Below, in pieces: positions 17,223 to 25,372 of a DNA stretch of 46,874 bases. Numbering within the stretch: the stretch's first letter is position 1; the number at the start of each line of letters is the position of its first letter. The notes beneath the pieces are model-generated. The model was not told the DNA's origin. It made no database searches and saw only the letters and a program-made list of their open reading frames with translations. Both the position numbers and the translations under genes were made by a program. The stretch is from CAYZNE01 sp964461035. GTDB lineage: Archaea; Nanobdellota; Nanobdellia; Woesearchaeales; CAYZNE01. Location: contig CAYWRI010000010.1 of the NCBI GenBank assembly GCA_964461035.1, forward strand, positions 1 through 46,874, given 5' to 3'.

Positions 17223-17561
17223 TTAATAAGTTTTCATCCTCATATCTTGTTTTTTAGAAGGCCCATTTTCTCGATCTTTTTCTGATTCATTGTAATCATT
17301 GTCAAAAGTTTTAGGTTTAAGGTTAGGATCATTGAACATATTAAAAATGTCCTGATTTTCTTCAACTTGATTATTATTTTGAATTGATGAAGAATTTTGA
17401 GAAGAATCATTGTCAAACATTCCAAAGAGTCCTTTACCTGAATCAGTAATTGGAGAAACATTTAAAGAAGAATTATTATCTCCTAAATGGTTTTGTAAAA
17501 AGTTTATTATTTGTTTTATACTTTCCTTTGAATCCTTATTTGTATCAATACTTATTATCAT
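17223..17561 (-). CDS. Small protein with an IISIDTNKDS N-terminal motif
   Basis: 112 residues. The first 26 residues (MIISIDTNKDSKESIKQIIN and following) look like a short beta-alpha unit seen at the start of small archaeal proteins of unknown role; the rest is low-complexity, Asn/Ser/Asp-rich and probably disordered, with FGMF and FNMF repeated (about 46-50 and 73-77). It lies between the radical SAM gene (5-base gap) and archease (1-base gap), so it is co-expressed with them. Confidence 0.6.
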   Translation of the reverse strand: MIISIDTNKDSKESIKQIINFLQNHLGDNNSSLNVSPITDSGKGLFGMFDNDSSQNSSSIQNNNQVEENQDIFNMFNDPNLKPKTFDNDYNESEKDRENGPSKKQDMRMKTY

Positions 17562-17566
17562 TTTTA

Positions 17567-18703
17567 TCAGGGTTTAATAAATTCTATTTCAATTGCGAGT
17601 TGATCTGCAGTTGGATACTCGGTAACAATTGCGCATTGTTCAGGAATTAATTTTGCTAATTTTTTTGCAATACGCTGTGAAGTAAGGAGTCTGAGTTTTG
17701 AATCATCTATCTTAATTTTTTTCTTAGAAATATTATACAATTTGACAATTTTAGCTTTTAGTTTTCTTAATTCTGAAAGTTCTTCATTGACAAAAGACTT
17801 GCTTGCATCCAACAATTTATCCTCATATTTTACTCCAGGAATCATTCCAGAATAAATAACTCCTCTAACTAAAAGTCCTTCTATTGTTACTTTATCCGTA
17901 TTGAGCTTTGCTTTTTTACTTCGTAATTTAATTCTTTTTGCTAATTGAACTTTGTCCTTAAGTTTAAGGGTGCAAAAATGAGCATTGAGTTGATGTTTAT
18001 CACAAAAATCCATTAATTTTAAACCTAATTTTTTTGAACCTTTTATAGCATAAGAATTATCTGAATCAGATTCATACTTTTCTTTCATTACTTCCATATT
18101 TAAATCACTCATTTCTAATTCATTAAAATTAAAAAAATTAACTTTATCTTTAAACGAATAAATCATATTTAAGAGTTCTTTTTCTTTATCAGGAAAAACG
18201 GGTACTTCTATACCTATTTTCCATTTAAATTTTGTTGCATTATCAATATTTTTCCAATTGCTTGAATCTTCAAGATTTGGGTGAAATCTTATTTCATCAA
18301 GACCTGCATTGAATAATTGTTTTAATGTGTTTTCTGTAACTAAATCAAAACTTGTATATAAATGTACATGAAAAGAGTTACCAAATTGATCTTTAAGCAC
18401 TTTAATAAATCCTTTTGTTCTAGCCAATCTTGAAAGTGGATCTCCTCCTGTAATTCCAACACCTGTTGACTGATTTGTTTTAATTTCTTCTAAGAGCTTA
18501 TCTAAATGAAGTGGATTTATTTGAAGCTCATTAATAAAAACAACATCTTTATCTTTTTTCTTATCAGATATAGGGCAATAAAAACATTTTCTCGGACATA
18601 ATCCTGTAGCAAAAAGAACAGATTTTCTACCTTTTACACATTGCTTACATCCTTCTGCAATTTTTCCTGTACTAAATGAATAATGTTTTGTTTTTTTTAT
18701 CAT
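17567..18703 (-). CDS. Radical SAM protein, archaeal COG2108-like
   Basis: 378 residues. C36, C40 and C43 in CPRKCFYCP form the 4Fe-4S site, and an extra pair C19/C22 (GCKQCVKG) precedes it. GITGGDPL is the SAM-binding GGE-like motif with an Asp. The sequence then follows a TIM barrel (HLYTSFDLVTENTLKQLFNAGLDEIRFHP). It resembles archaeal proteins annotated as pyruvate-formate-lyase-activating-like (COG2108); the substrate is unknown, and no glycyl radical enzyme is nearby. A TTTAAA box centred 27-28 bases before the ATG makes it the first gene of the archease operon. Confidence 0.85.
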   Translation of the reverse strand: MIKKTKHYSFSTGKIAEGCKQCVKGRKSVLFATGLCPRKCFYCPISDKKKDKDVVFINELQINPLHLDKLLEEIKTNQSTGVGITGGDPLSRLARTKGFIKVLKDQFGNSFHVHLYTSFDLVTENTLKQLFNAGLDEIRFHPNLEDSSNWKNIDNATKFKWKIGIEVPVFPDKEKELLNMIYSFKDKVNFFNFNELEMSDLNMEVMKEKYESDSDNSYAIKGSKKLGLKLMDFCDKHQLNAHFCTLKLKDKVQLAKRIKLRSKKAKLNTDKVTIEGLLVRGVIYSGMIPGVKYEDKLLDASKSFVNEELSELRKLKAKIVKLYNISKKKIKIDDSKLRLLTSQRIAKKLAKLIPEQCAIVTEYPTADQLAIEIEFIKP

Positions 18704-18775
18704 ATTACTTATTATTTGGCCCTATATTTAAATGTTTTTCTGAAGAACTATTTATTAGGTAATTTATCCATAATA

Positions 18776-19474
18776 TTATTCTAATTTATCAAGTTTATCA
18801 AAAATTGAATCATTATTTTTTTTTTCTTTTTCAACATCGTCTTTTTTTGTGTTCTCATCTGTTTTATTATCAAACTTTTGACTTAAATCATTTAATGAAA
18901 GGAAAATATTTCTTTTTTTAGTGTTTTGTTTATTTTTAGAAGACGGAAGTTTAGGTTCTAAAAAACCTTCTTTTTCCTGATCTTCAAATTCAGAAATTAT
19001 TATGTTTTTCTTTTCTTCTTTTATATGATTTCTCTTTTTTTCAACAATATTTTGAAGATATTTTCTTTGAACATTAATTTTTTGAAAATTATGTCTCCTT
19101 ATGTTCAATTCATTTAATGCTTTTTGTTTATTTATAGTATCTTCCTCTTTCTCTTTCTTTTTATGTGCTTCAATTATTTTTTTAGTTTTTGGAGCTATTT
19201 TTCGGGCTCTTTTCAAGTGTTTTCTATTAATTATTTTCTCACTTCCAAAATAAATAAATATGGGTATAATGATTAGAAGAAGAATAATTATTGCAATAGT
19301 ATTTGAAGCCTTAATTTCTTGTTGTCTTAATAATTCTTGATTACTTAAAGTTTCAGTATCATTATCTTCTGCAAACACAATTAATGTATTTAAATGAATT
19401 AATATAATTATGCTTAATAGGGTAAATATGACTTTTAAGTCAAAATGTACTTCTTGCTCTTTATTTGTGCTCAT
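18776..19474 (-). CDS. Two-helix membrane protein with long charged cytoplasmic tail
   Basis: 232 residues from the ATG at 19474; the longer TTG start is unlikely because TTTAAA (19498-19503) sits 27 bases before this ATG. A helix near residues 15-34 ending in VFAED looks like a signal or anchor, a second helix lies near 60-77 (IAIIILLLIIIPIFIYFG), and the rest is strongly charged Lys/Glu sequence predicted to be helical and coiled. Unrecognised; neighbours give no clear clue. Confidence 0.55.
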   Translation of the reverse strand: MSTNKEQEVHFDLKVIFTLLSIIILIHLNTLIVFAEDNDTETLSNQELLRQQEIKASNTIAIIILLLIIIPIFIYFGSEKIINRKHLKRARKIAPKTKKIIEAHKKKEKEEDTINKQKALNELNIRRHNFQKINVQRKYLQNIVEKKRNHIKEEKKNIIISEFEDQEKEGFLEPKLPSSKNKQNTKKRNIFLSLNDLSQKFDNKTDENTKKDDVEKEKKNNDSIFDKLDKLE

Positions 19475-19621
19475 ATATCTTATTTTATATCTCAAGTTTA
19501 AAAAAACTTCTATAATATCTGTTATTTCATGTATTATTTGATTGGAATAATAACAAGTTTTTTATATGAATAAACTAATTTATTAGAAATTAATCGAATT
19601 ATTTAATTCGGGGGTGTATAA

Positions 19622-20365
19622 ATGGCATTAATTTATGTAATTTTAGTATTATTGGGTTTGTTCATTTTAGGTGGACTAAAAGTAATTAATGAATATGAAA
19701 AAGGGGTTGTGTTTACTCTTGGAAAATTTTCAGGAGTTTACGATGCAGGACTAAAATTAATTTTTCCAATATTTCAAACTTGGAAGAAATTAGATATGAG
19801 AACTAAAGCGGTTGATGTGCCTGATCAAGATGCAATAACAAAAGATAATGTTTCTATAAAAGTTAATGCAGTACTTTATTACAAAGTTTCTAATGCGAGT
19901 AAAGCGATTCTTGAAGTAGAATACTATCAATATGCAGTTTCTCAGTTAGCTCAAACAACAATGAGAGATGTTGTTGGTGAAGTTATTTTAGATGATCTAT
20001 TAGGTAAAAGAGATCTTGTTTCTAAAAGAATAAAAGAAATTGTTGATAAAGCATCTGATCCTTGGGGAATAAAAGTAGAATCTGTTGAATTAAAACATGT
20101 TGAGCTTCCTGAAAATATGAAAAGGGTTCTTGGTAAAGAAGCAGAAGCTGAAAGAGAAAAAAGAGCAGTAATAATTAAAGCAGAAGGAGAAGTAACAGCA
20201 TCTAAGAATATGGCTCTTGCAGCAAAAACTTTAGCTCAGGCTCCAGGCGCACTTCATTTGAGAACTCTTCAAAGTATAAATGATATGTCAAGTGACCAAA
20301 GTAACACGGTTATCTTTGCAATTCCATTAGAAGTTCTCAGATCTTTCGAAGGCAAAACCAAATAG
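19622..20365 (+). CDS. Stomatin/prohibitin-like SPFH (band 7) membrane protein
   Basis: 247 residues. One N-terminal membrane helix (about 4-20) is followed by the SPFH domain (INEYEKGVVFTLGKFSGVYDAGL, KLDMRTKAVDVPDQDAITKDNVSI, ELPENMKRVLGKEAEAEREKR) and a short helical tail. It is the slipin class, which forms oligomeric membrane assemblies. In many prokaryotes it is paired with an NfeD protease partner; none is seen here. The start is set by GGGGGTG eight bases upstream. A T-rich terminator follows at once. Confidence 0.9.
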   Translation: MALIYVILVLLGLFILGGLKVINEYEKGVVFTLGKFSGVYDAGLKLIFPIFQTWKKLDMRTKAVDVPDQDAITKDNVSIKVNAVLYYKVSNASKAILEVEYYQYAVSQLAQTTMRDVVGEVILDDLLGKRDLVSKRIKEIVDKASDPWGIKVESVELKHVELPENMKRVLGKEAEAEREKRAVIIKAEGEVTASKNMALAAKTLAQAPGALHLRTLQSINDMSSDQSNTVIFAIPLEVLRSFEGKTK

Positions 20366-20391
20366 TTTTTTTGTTTTTTTTGTTTTTCTTT
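20366..20391 (+). terminator. T-rich terminator after the stomatin gene
   Basis: Four T runs broken by single G or C follow the stop codon directly. Confidence 0.6.
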
Positions 20392-20437
20392 ATGTGACAT
20401 ATCCAAAAAATAAAATTGGACTTTCAAGAAGATATTA

Positions 20438-20750
20438 TTATATTAAACCTTTATTTAATTTATATTCATAATCTTTTTTACATGAGCAAGTTAAATTATT
20501 TAGTAAATCAATATTTTGTGTTTTATTAAAATTTTCTATTGCTTTATGTAGTTTTTTATTACATTTTTTGCAACTAAATGGCATTCTTTTATATGACAAA
20601 TTTTCATCACTGAGACCAATAAAAAGTTCACCATATTTTGATGCTTTTTTAATTACTTCAATCACAGACCATAAATTAACAAGTTTGTATTTATTATTTT
20701 TATACAAATTTTCAAGTACGGTATTATTAATTTTTCTAAAGCTGAGCTTA
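20438..20750 (-). pseudogene. 5'-truncated gene for a small cysteine-containing protein
   Basis: About 100 codons read as convincing protein on the minus strand (NNKYKLVNLWSVIEVIKKAS, SCKKCNKKLHKAIENFNKTQ, LTCSCKKDYEYKLN), with CxxC and CxC pairs that could bind zinc. Upstream of about 20750 the frame runs into sequence that belongs to an HD-domain gene on the other strand, so the natural N-terminus is missing. No credible start with promoter is seen. Best read as a gene fragment. Confidence 0.45.
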
Positions 20751-21409
20751 TCACAGGAAGGAATCACAGGGTAAGAGCGGGAGTACAAAGTTATGGTGAT
20801 CTTCCACATAGTCTGTATGTCTTTGAAGTTATGATGGAACTTGTTTTTTCTGAGGACCTTAATCCAAATGATGTTAAAGTAGGTATGACTGTGGCATTTC
20901 TTCATGATATAGGCTATGCTATCATCGCTAAAGATGGAGCTGATGTTACTGCTAAATTCCAAGATCTGAGAAGAGCTCATATGGATGCCGGTGCAAAGTA
21001 TGTGCTCAGAATCCTTTCAAAAAACTTTAGAGTTTATTATTCAAATGAAGAATTAGTAACAATCACGAATATAATCAAAGTCCATGATGAACCAAGCGTA
21101 AAACGACCTGATGGAGGAAAGGGATATCCATTAGATTTTAATAATAGAATATTATACCTGCAACGTGAAGCAGATAGATTGTGGATGGGAAGTAGGTTGG
21201 GATTTGATAATGATTTTAGAGGCAGGCTTGAAAGTGGAGAAACCTCACCCGCTAAGCATATTATATGGTTAGAAGAGAGATATGCTAAAGAAAAAGAATT
21301 ATATGAAGATGATAGTAAATTTAAGGGCGGACTTTTATTCAGAACACCTAGAGCATTTGAAATTCATCAACAGAATATGGTTGCTGTTAGGAAAAGATAT
21401 AATATTTAA
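20738..21409 (+). pseudogene. HD-domain phosphohydrolase-like gene, 5' end missing
   Basis: The intact ATG frame from 20831 gives 192 residues with AFLHDIGYA (His-Asp pair) and NIIKVHDEPS. The first metal ligand of an HD domain should be the H of DLPHSLYVFEVM, which is encoded just before that ATG in the same frame. Coding sequence (AELITGRNHRVRAGVQSYGD) continues upstream to about 20738 with no start codon before it meets the minus-strand fragment. Codons such as AGG, CTG and GCA and a higher GC content distinguish it from its neighbours, suggesting transfer. Probably a truncated HD protein; a shortened protein from 20831 would lack one ligand. Confidence 0.55.
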
Positions 21410-21510
21410 AATTCTGCCTTTCTTTTTAGTTCTTTCATTCGATTGTGTTTAACATCAATTAAATATACTTCCAATTAATCAAGTTAAAAAATAATAAATC
21501 AGAAAAAGTT

Positions 21511-21540
21511 AAAATAAATAAATAAATAAATAAATAAAAA
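21511..21540. repeat. AAAT tandem microsatellite
   Basis: Six perfect units of AAAT followed by an A run, in the gap between the HD-domain gene and uS10. Confidence 0.85.
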
Positions 21541-21551
21541 ATGTGTGTAAA

Positions 21552-21863
21552 TTAGTTATCAATCATTTCAATCTCGATGTTGAGACCTTCAGGAATAGGA
21601 ACACGCATAACAAGTCTAAGGGTTCTTTCGTCAATTCCTAAGTCAATAAGTCTTTTGTACACTCTCATCTCATATCTATCCCATGTTGCAGTTCCATTAC
21701 CACAAGGGGATTTTCTAGTAGTCACTTTTAGGTGTTTTGTTGGTAAAGGAATTGGTCCTTTCATCATTACACCTGTTTTGTCAACAACATTTTTAATATA
21801 TTTACAGGTTTCATTAATTTTATTAATGTCTGTGCTTGCTAATTTTATTCTGGCTATTTGCAT
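21552..21863 (-). CDS. rps10: 30S ribosomal protein uS10
   Basis: 103 residues from the internal ATG at 21863, the normal archaeal size. MQIARIKLASTDINKINETC, GPIPLPTKHLKVTTRKSPCG and ERTLRLVMRVPIPEGLNIEI are diagnostic. An in-frame ATG at 21902 would add 13 residues (MDMILKIKDGKKN) and cannot be excluded. The gene lies just downstream of EF-1alpha on the same strand, the conserved archaeal pairing, separated by about 50-90 bases depending on start. Part of the small-subunit head and mRNA entry region. Confidence 0.95.
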   Translation of the reverse strand: MQIARIKLASTDINKINETCKYIKNVVDKTGVMMKGPIPLPTKHLKVTTRKSPCGNGTATWDRYEMRVYKRLIDLGIDERTLRLVMRVPIPEGLNIEIEMIDN

Positions 21864-21949
21864 GTTCTTCTTTCCATCCTTAATTTTTAAAATCATATCC
21901 AAAAAATTTGATTAGTACTTTTTGGAATTATAAAAAAAATAATAAAAAC

Positions 21950-23239
21950 TTACTCTTTTTTGACAAGATCAATACACATACCTGCTGCAACAGTTGCACC
22001 AGAATCTCTGATTGCAAATCTTGACATTTGAGGTATTTCTTTTTGTCTCTCTATTACTAAAGGAACAGTTGGTTTAATCCTAATAATTGCTGCATCTCCA
22101 TTTTTGATGAAATCTGGATTTTCTTCAAGAACTTCACCTGTTGCAGGATTAATTTTTTTCTCTATCGCCATTATTTGACAAGCTACTTGTGCAGTATGAA
22201 TATGGAAAACAGGAGTGTATCCAACAGTCATAACACTAGGATGATTTAATACTACGATTTGAGCTGTAAATTCAACAGCAACACTTGGAATGCTATCAAG
22301 ATGACCAATAACATCTCCTCTCGCAACATCTTTTTTACCAAATCCTCTTACAGATAAACCAATATTGTCACCAGGAATTGCTTCTTTAATTTTTTCGTGA
22401 TGCATTTCTATGTCTTTACATTCAGCTGTAATGCCTTTACCTTCTCTTCCAGGAACCACAATAATTTTTTCTCCTGATTTAAGAACACCAGTTTCAATTC
22501 TTCCAACTGGAACAACTCCAATACCGGTTATATTATAAACATCTTGTATTGGCATTCTCAATGGTAGATTAGTTGGTTTTTCAGGTGCAGTTAATGCGTT
22601 TATTGCTTCAACTAAAGTTGAACCTGTATACCAAGGCATTTTATCTGACTTTTTAGTTATATTTTCTCCTTGAAGTGCAGACATTGCTATAAAGGGTATA
22701 ACATCTGTTTTATAACCAACACTTTGAAGAAGTTTTGTAACTTGTTCTTTAACTTCATTGTATTTTGTTTCAGAGTATTCAACTCCTTTAATATCCATTT
22801 TATTTATTCCTATAATAACTTGACTTACACCAAGAGTTCTAGCTAAGAAAATATGCTCTTTTGTTTGAGCATTTACACCATCATTAGCTGCCACTACAAG
22901 AACTGCAGCATCTGCTTGTGATGCACCTGTTATCATGTTCTTAATAAAATCTCTGTGTCCTGGAGCATCTATTATAGTAAAATAATATTTGTCTGTTTCA
23001 AACTTTTTATGTGCAAGATCAATTGTTATTCCTCTTTCTTGTTCTTCTTTCAAATTGTCCATAACATAAGCAAATTCAAATCCTGATTTTCCAAGCTCTG
23101 CAGCTTTTTCTTTAAATTTTCTCATTTGCTGTTCTGAAACATTTCCAGTATCAAACAATAGTCTGCCAACGCTAGTTGATTTACCATGATCAACGTGTCC
23201 AATAAATACTAAGTTTATATGTGGTTTTTTATCTGCCAT
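21950..23239 (-). CDS. tuf: Translation elongation factor EF-1alpha (aEF1A)
   Basis: 429 residues. GTPase motifs: GHVDHGKST (14-22), DAPGHRDF, NKMD and the switch region RGITIDLAHKKFET; domains 2 and 3 follow (PVGRIETGVLKSGEKIIVVPG, HPSVMTVGYTPVFHIHTAQVACQ). It delivers aminoacyl-tRNA to the ribosome. A perfect GAGGAGGT ribosome site lies about eight bases before the ATG, and a TTTAAATA box near 23304-23311 predicts a leader of about 40 bases. This is the strongest translation signal in the window. uS10 follows in the operon. Confidence 0.98.
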   Translation of the reverse strand: MADKKPHINLVFIGHVDHGKSTSVGRLLFDTGNVSEQQMRKFKEKAAELGKSGFEFAYVMDNLKEEQERGITIDLAHKKFETDKYYFTIIDAPGHRDFIKNMITGASQADAAVLVVAANDGVNAQTKEHIFLARTLGVSQVIIGINKMDIKGVEYSETKYNEVKEQVTKLLQSVGYKTDVIPFIAMSALQGENITKKSDKMPWYTGSTLVEAINALTAPEKPTNLPLRMPIQDVYNITGIGVVPVGRIETGVLKSGEKIIVVPGREGKGITAECKDIEMHHEKIKEAIPGDNIGLSVRGFGKKDVARGDVIGHLDSIPSVAVEFTAQIVVLNHPSVMTVGYTPVFHIHTAQVACQIMAIEKKINPATGEVLEENPDFIKNGDAAIIRIKPTVPLVIERQKEIPQMSRFAIRDSGATVAAGMCIDLVKKE

Positions 23240-23438
23240 ATTTTATTACCTCCTCAATATCAAAGATTAATATAGAGTTTATTTAATTCAAGAAATTACA
23301 GTATATTTAAAAAGGTTTTTCTTTTTATGTTCACTATTCTAAATACATGAGGTTCACATTTTTTAGAAGTTTATTACCTTTTCATTAATGGTAGATAGTA
23401 TCATTAATAATTCTTTAGAACTTTTTTCTTTCTTTACT

Positions 23439-23987
23439 TCATGATAACTTATTTGTCATAGATTTTATCTTATTGATAAACTTTGAAATCTCTTGTTTAG
23501 ATATTTTATCTAATAAAATATTTTCTAAAAAAGATTTAATTTCATATGGTAAATAGTCTATTGAATACTTTTCAAAAAGATAACTTTTAAAATTATTACA
23601 TATCCAAGATAAACAAGGAATTGGTTTATAATCTTTTAAGACACAACCAGCATTAGAATGATATCTACAAACGGGACCTCTAAATGTTTTTTCATTATTT
23701 ATTTTAGGAATTCCATACTTCTCTAATCTTTTTTTTCTAAGAAGAGGAAATTTTTCATCAAATTCAGACAAATATTCAAAATAATCCTGATCACAACACC
23801 CAATTTTTCCAGGAATAAGGTTACTGCTCATAGAATATTTTTTATTTATACAATTATTTTCACAAAATTTAGCTTTTTCAAAAAAATCATTCAACAATAT
23901 TTCTATTTCTAAATAAACTTTTAATCTCTGTTCTTTTGTTAGTCCTTTCTGATTTTCATTATTTTGATTTAATTTATGTTTAGTCAT
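23439..23987 (-). CDS. Cysteine-rich protein, YkgJ-like metal-chelating family (tentative)
   Basis: 182 residues with cysteines in clusters: FCENNC, GCCDQDYF, then VCRYHSNAGCVLKDYKPIPCLSWIC. The spacing CxxxC...CC...C-YH...GC...P.PC resembles the putative zinc- or iron-chelating YkgJ/UPF0153 family (PF03692), though the N-terminal part differs. The rest is lysine-rich and helical. It stands alone between EF-1alpha and Sec61-beta, on the EF-1alpha strand but about 200 bases upstream of that start. Confidence 0.55.
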   Translation of the reverse strand: MTKHKLNQNNENQKGLTKEQRLKVYLEIEILLNDFFEKAKFCENNCINKKYSMSSNLIPGKIGCCDQDYFEYLSEFDEKFPLLRKKRLEKYGIPKINNEKTFRGPVCRYHSNAGCVLKDYKPIPCLSWICNNFKSYLFEKYSIDYLPYEIKSFLENILLDKISKQEISKFINKIKSMTNKLS

Positions 23988-24220
23988 TGTCTTTAATTTT
24001 GAATTTTACTTAAGTTTAATATAATATTTAATCTTTTTTCAATAATAATTTTTTTATCAACTAAGTAACACCTAATATGACTTATATAGTACTTCATTTT
24101 ATAATTGTTATTATTTTTAGGGGTGTTTTTATAATAACTTATTTTCTATTAAATAATTTAATTAGTTTGTCTTAAGTACAAGTTTCAATTACTTATGTTT
24201 ATAACTAAATCACAGAAAGC

Positions 24221-24228
24221 TTTATAAA
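24221..24228 (+). promoter_or_regulatory. TATA box of the Sec61-beta/NAC operon
   Basis: TTTATAAA after AGC is centred about 26 bases before the Sec61-beta ATG, giving a leaderless start. Confidence 0.6.
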
Positions 24229-24250
24229 AAACAATTAGTTTCAAATGTGA

Positions 24251-24406
24251 ATGGCATCAAATAAATTAAGATTACCAAGTTCAAGTGCTGGTTTGACTTC
24301 ATTCGCAGCAGAATATAAATCAAAATTTCAACTTCAACCAGGTCATGTTGTAGCTTTAGTGATTTTTGTAATAATTCTCGAATTGTTGTTACATGCACTT
24401 ATGTAA
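24251..24406 (+). CDS. secG: Preprotein translocase subunit Sec61-beta (archaeal SecG)
   Basis: A 51-residue gene easily missed for its size. MASNKLRLPSSSAGLTSFAA is the standard N-terminus of archaeal Sec61-beta; EYKSKFQLQPGHVV leads into one membrane helix (about 34-50, ALVIFVIILELLLHAL) that ends the protein. It is the small accessory subunit of the SecYE channel, tail-anchored in the membrane. It is followed 30 bases later by NAC, so a nascent-chain binder and an export subunit are co-transcribed. Confidence 0.93.
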   Translation: MASNKLRLPSSSAGLTSFAAEYKSKFQLQPGHVVALVIFVIILELLLHALM

Positions 24407-24436
24407 ATATTTAAATAATTTGAGGGGGTATAATTA

Positions 24437-24787
24437 ATGTTTCCAGGAATGAATATGAATAGTAAGCAAGTTCAACAAGCTATGAAACGAATGGGTATAA
24501 AGCAAGAAGAATTTGAATCTTCTCAAGTAATAATAAAAACACCTGAAGGAGATGTAATAATAGATGATCCACAAGTTTCAAGAGTTAATATGATGGGACA
24601 AGAAACTTGGCAAGTTATTGGAAATTCTAGATTTGTAGAAACAAATACGACTCCAGATATTTCTGATGAAGATGTAAAAGCGGTTATGGATCAAGTCTCT
24701 TGCACTGAAGAACAAGCAAAGTTAGTGATAGAAAAACATAAAGGTGATTTAGCCGAAGCAATTTTAGAGTTATCCGATTCAAATTAA
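24437..24787 (+). CDS. nac: Nascent polypeptide-associated complex protein (archaeal NAC)
   Basis: 116 residues. MFPGMNMNSKQVQQAMKRMGI is the usual archaeal N-terminus, the NAC barrel spans about 20-70 (VIIKTPEGDVIIDDPQVSRVNMMGQETWQVIG), and a UBA domain closes the protein (SDEDVKAVMDQVSCTEEQAKLVIEKH). As a homodimer it binds nascent chains at the ribosome exit. The start has a strong GAGGGGGT site. Second gene after Sec61-beta. Confidence 0.95.
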   Translation: MFPGMNMNSKQVQQAMKRMGIKQEEFESSQVIIKTPEGDVIIDDPQVSRVNMMGQETWQVIGNSRFVETNTTPDISDEDVKAVMDQVSCTEEQAKLVIEKHKGDLAEAILELSDSN

Positions 24788-24918
24788 TCAAAATATTTTT
24801 TTATTTACTTTATTCTGAAATATTAAATTTCTAAACAAACAAAGTTTTATAAATAGTTCTGGAATACTTATCTGAGGTACAAATATAGATTTGTGCTTTA
24901 GTCACGGAGTGTGAAAAA

Positions 24919-25110
24919 ATGGATAATAACAAGGGCGGTTTCAATAGAAATGCTGGTTCAAAAGGCAGTTTCAATAGAAATGCTGGCCCAAGAGAAATGC
25001 ATAAAGCAGTATGTGCTGATTGTGGAAAGGAATGTGAAGTCCCATTTCAACCATCACAAGATAGACCTGTTTATTGTAAAGAATGTTATGGAAAACATAG
25101 AAGATTCTAA
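24919..25110 (+). CDS. Small CxxC-x17-CxxC zinc-ribbon protein
   Basis: 63 residues. The domain is CADCGKECEVPFQPSQDRPV followed by YCKECY, with C32, C35, C53 and C56 spaced exactly CxxC-x17-CxxC, a small zinc ribbon found in many archaea and bacteria (TIGR04272-type). The first 25 residues hold two copies of GxFNRNAG, encoded by nearly identical DNA, giving an Arg/Gly/Asn-rich tail reminiscent of RNA-binding tails. TATA box TTTTATAAAT near 24845 and a GGAG-like ribosome site support the start. Role unknown, probably nucleic-acid related. Confidence 0.75.
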   Translation: MDNNKGGFNRNAGSKGSFNRNAGPREMHKAVCADCGKECEVPFQPSQDRPVYCKECYGKHRRF

Positions 25111-25372
25111 ATTTTTATCTTTTTGATGCATAATATCCAAAAAAATTATTTCTTTTTATTTTGTTATTTGATTTAAATAACTTGTCAAAATCAATTTAAT
25201 GATCAGTTTTGATTAACCTCATCTAAATTGTTTCTCTCTTTGTAACTTTAATAATGTTAAATTCATAAACTCATTTGACTCTATTTTAAGGACAATATTT
25301 ATAAAGAATTAATAAGGATAAGAATAATAAATAAAGTATAGAAATTTAAAAATAATATAAAGGGGGGATACG

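Noticed and set aside
20831..20980. Minus-strand frame continuing upstream of the cysteine-containing fragment to 20980
   Set aside because: It overlaps well-formed HD-domain coding sequence on the plus strand, and its residues there show no protein-like pattern.
21511..21540. Possible CRISPR or iteron array
   Set aside because: Only a four-base microsatellite with no spacers; no CRISPR array or cas gene is seen anywhere in the window.
24937..24985. Short duplicated DNA (GGTTTCAATAGAAATGCTGG-like, two copies) as a mobile or regulatory repeat
   Set aside because: It lies in frame inside the zinc-ribbon gene and encodes the repeated FNRNAG tail, so it is explained by the protein.
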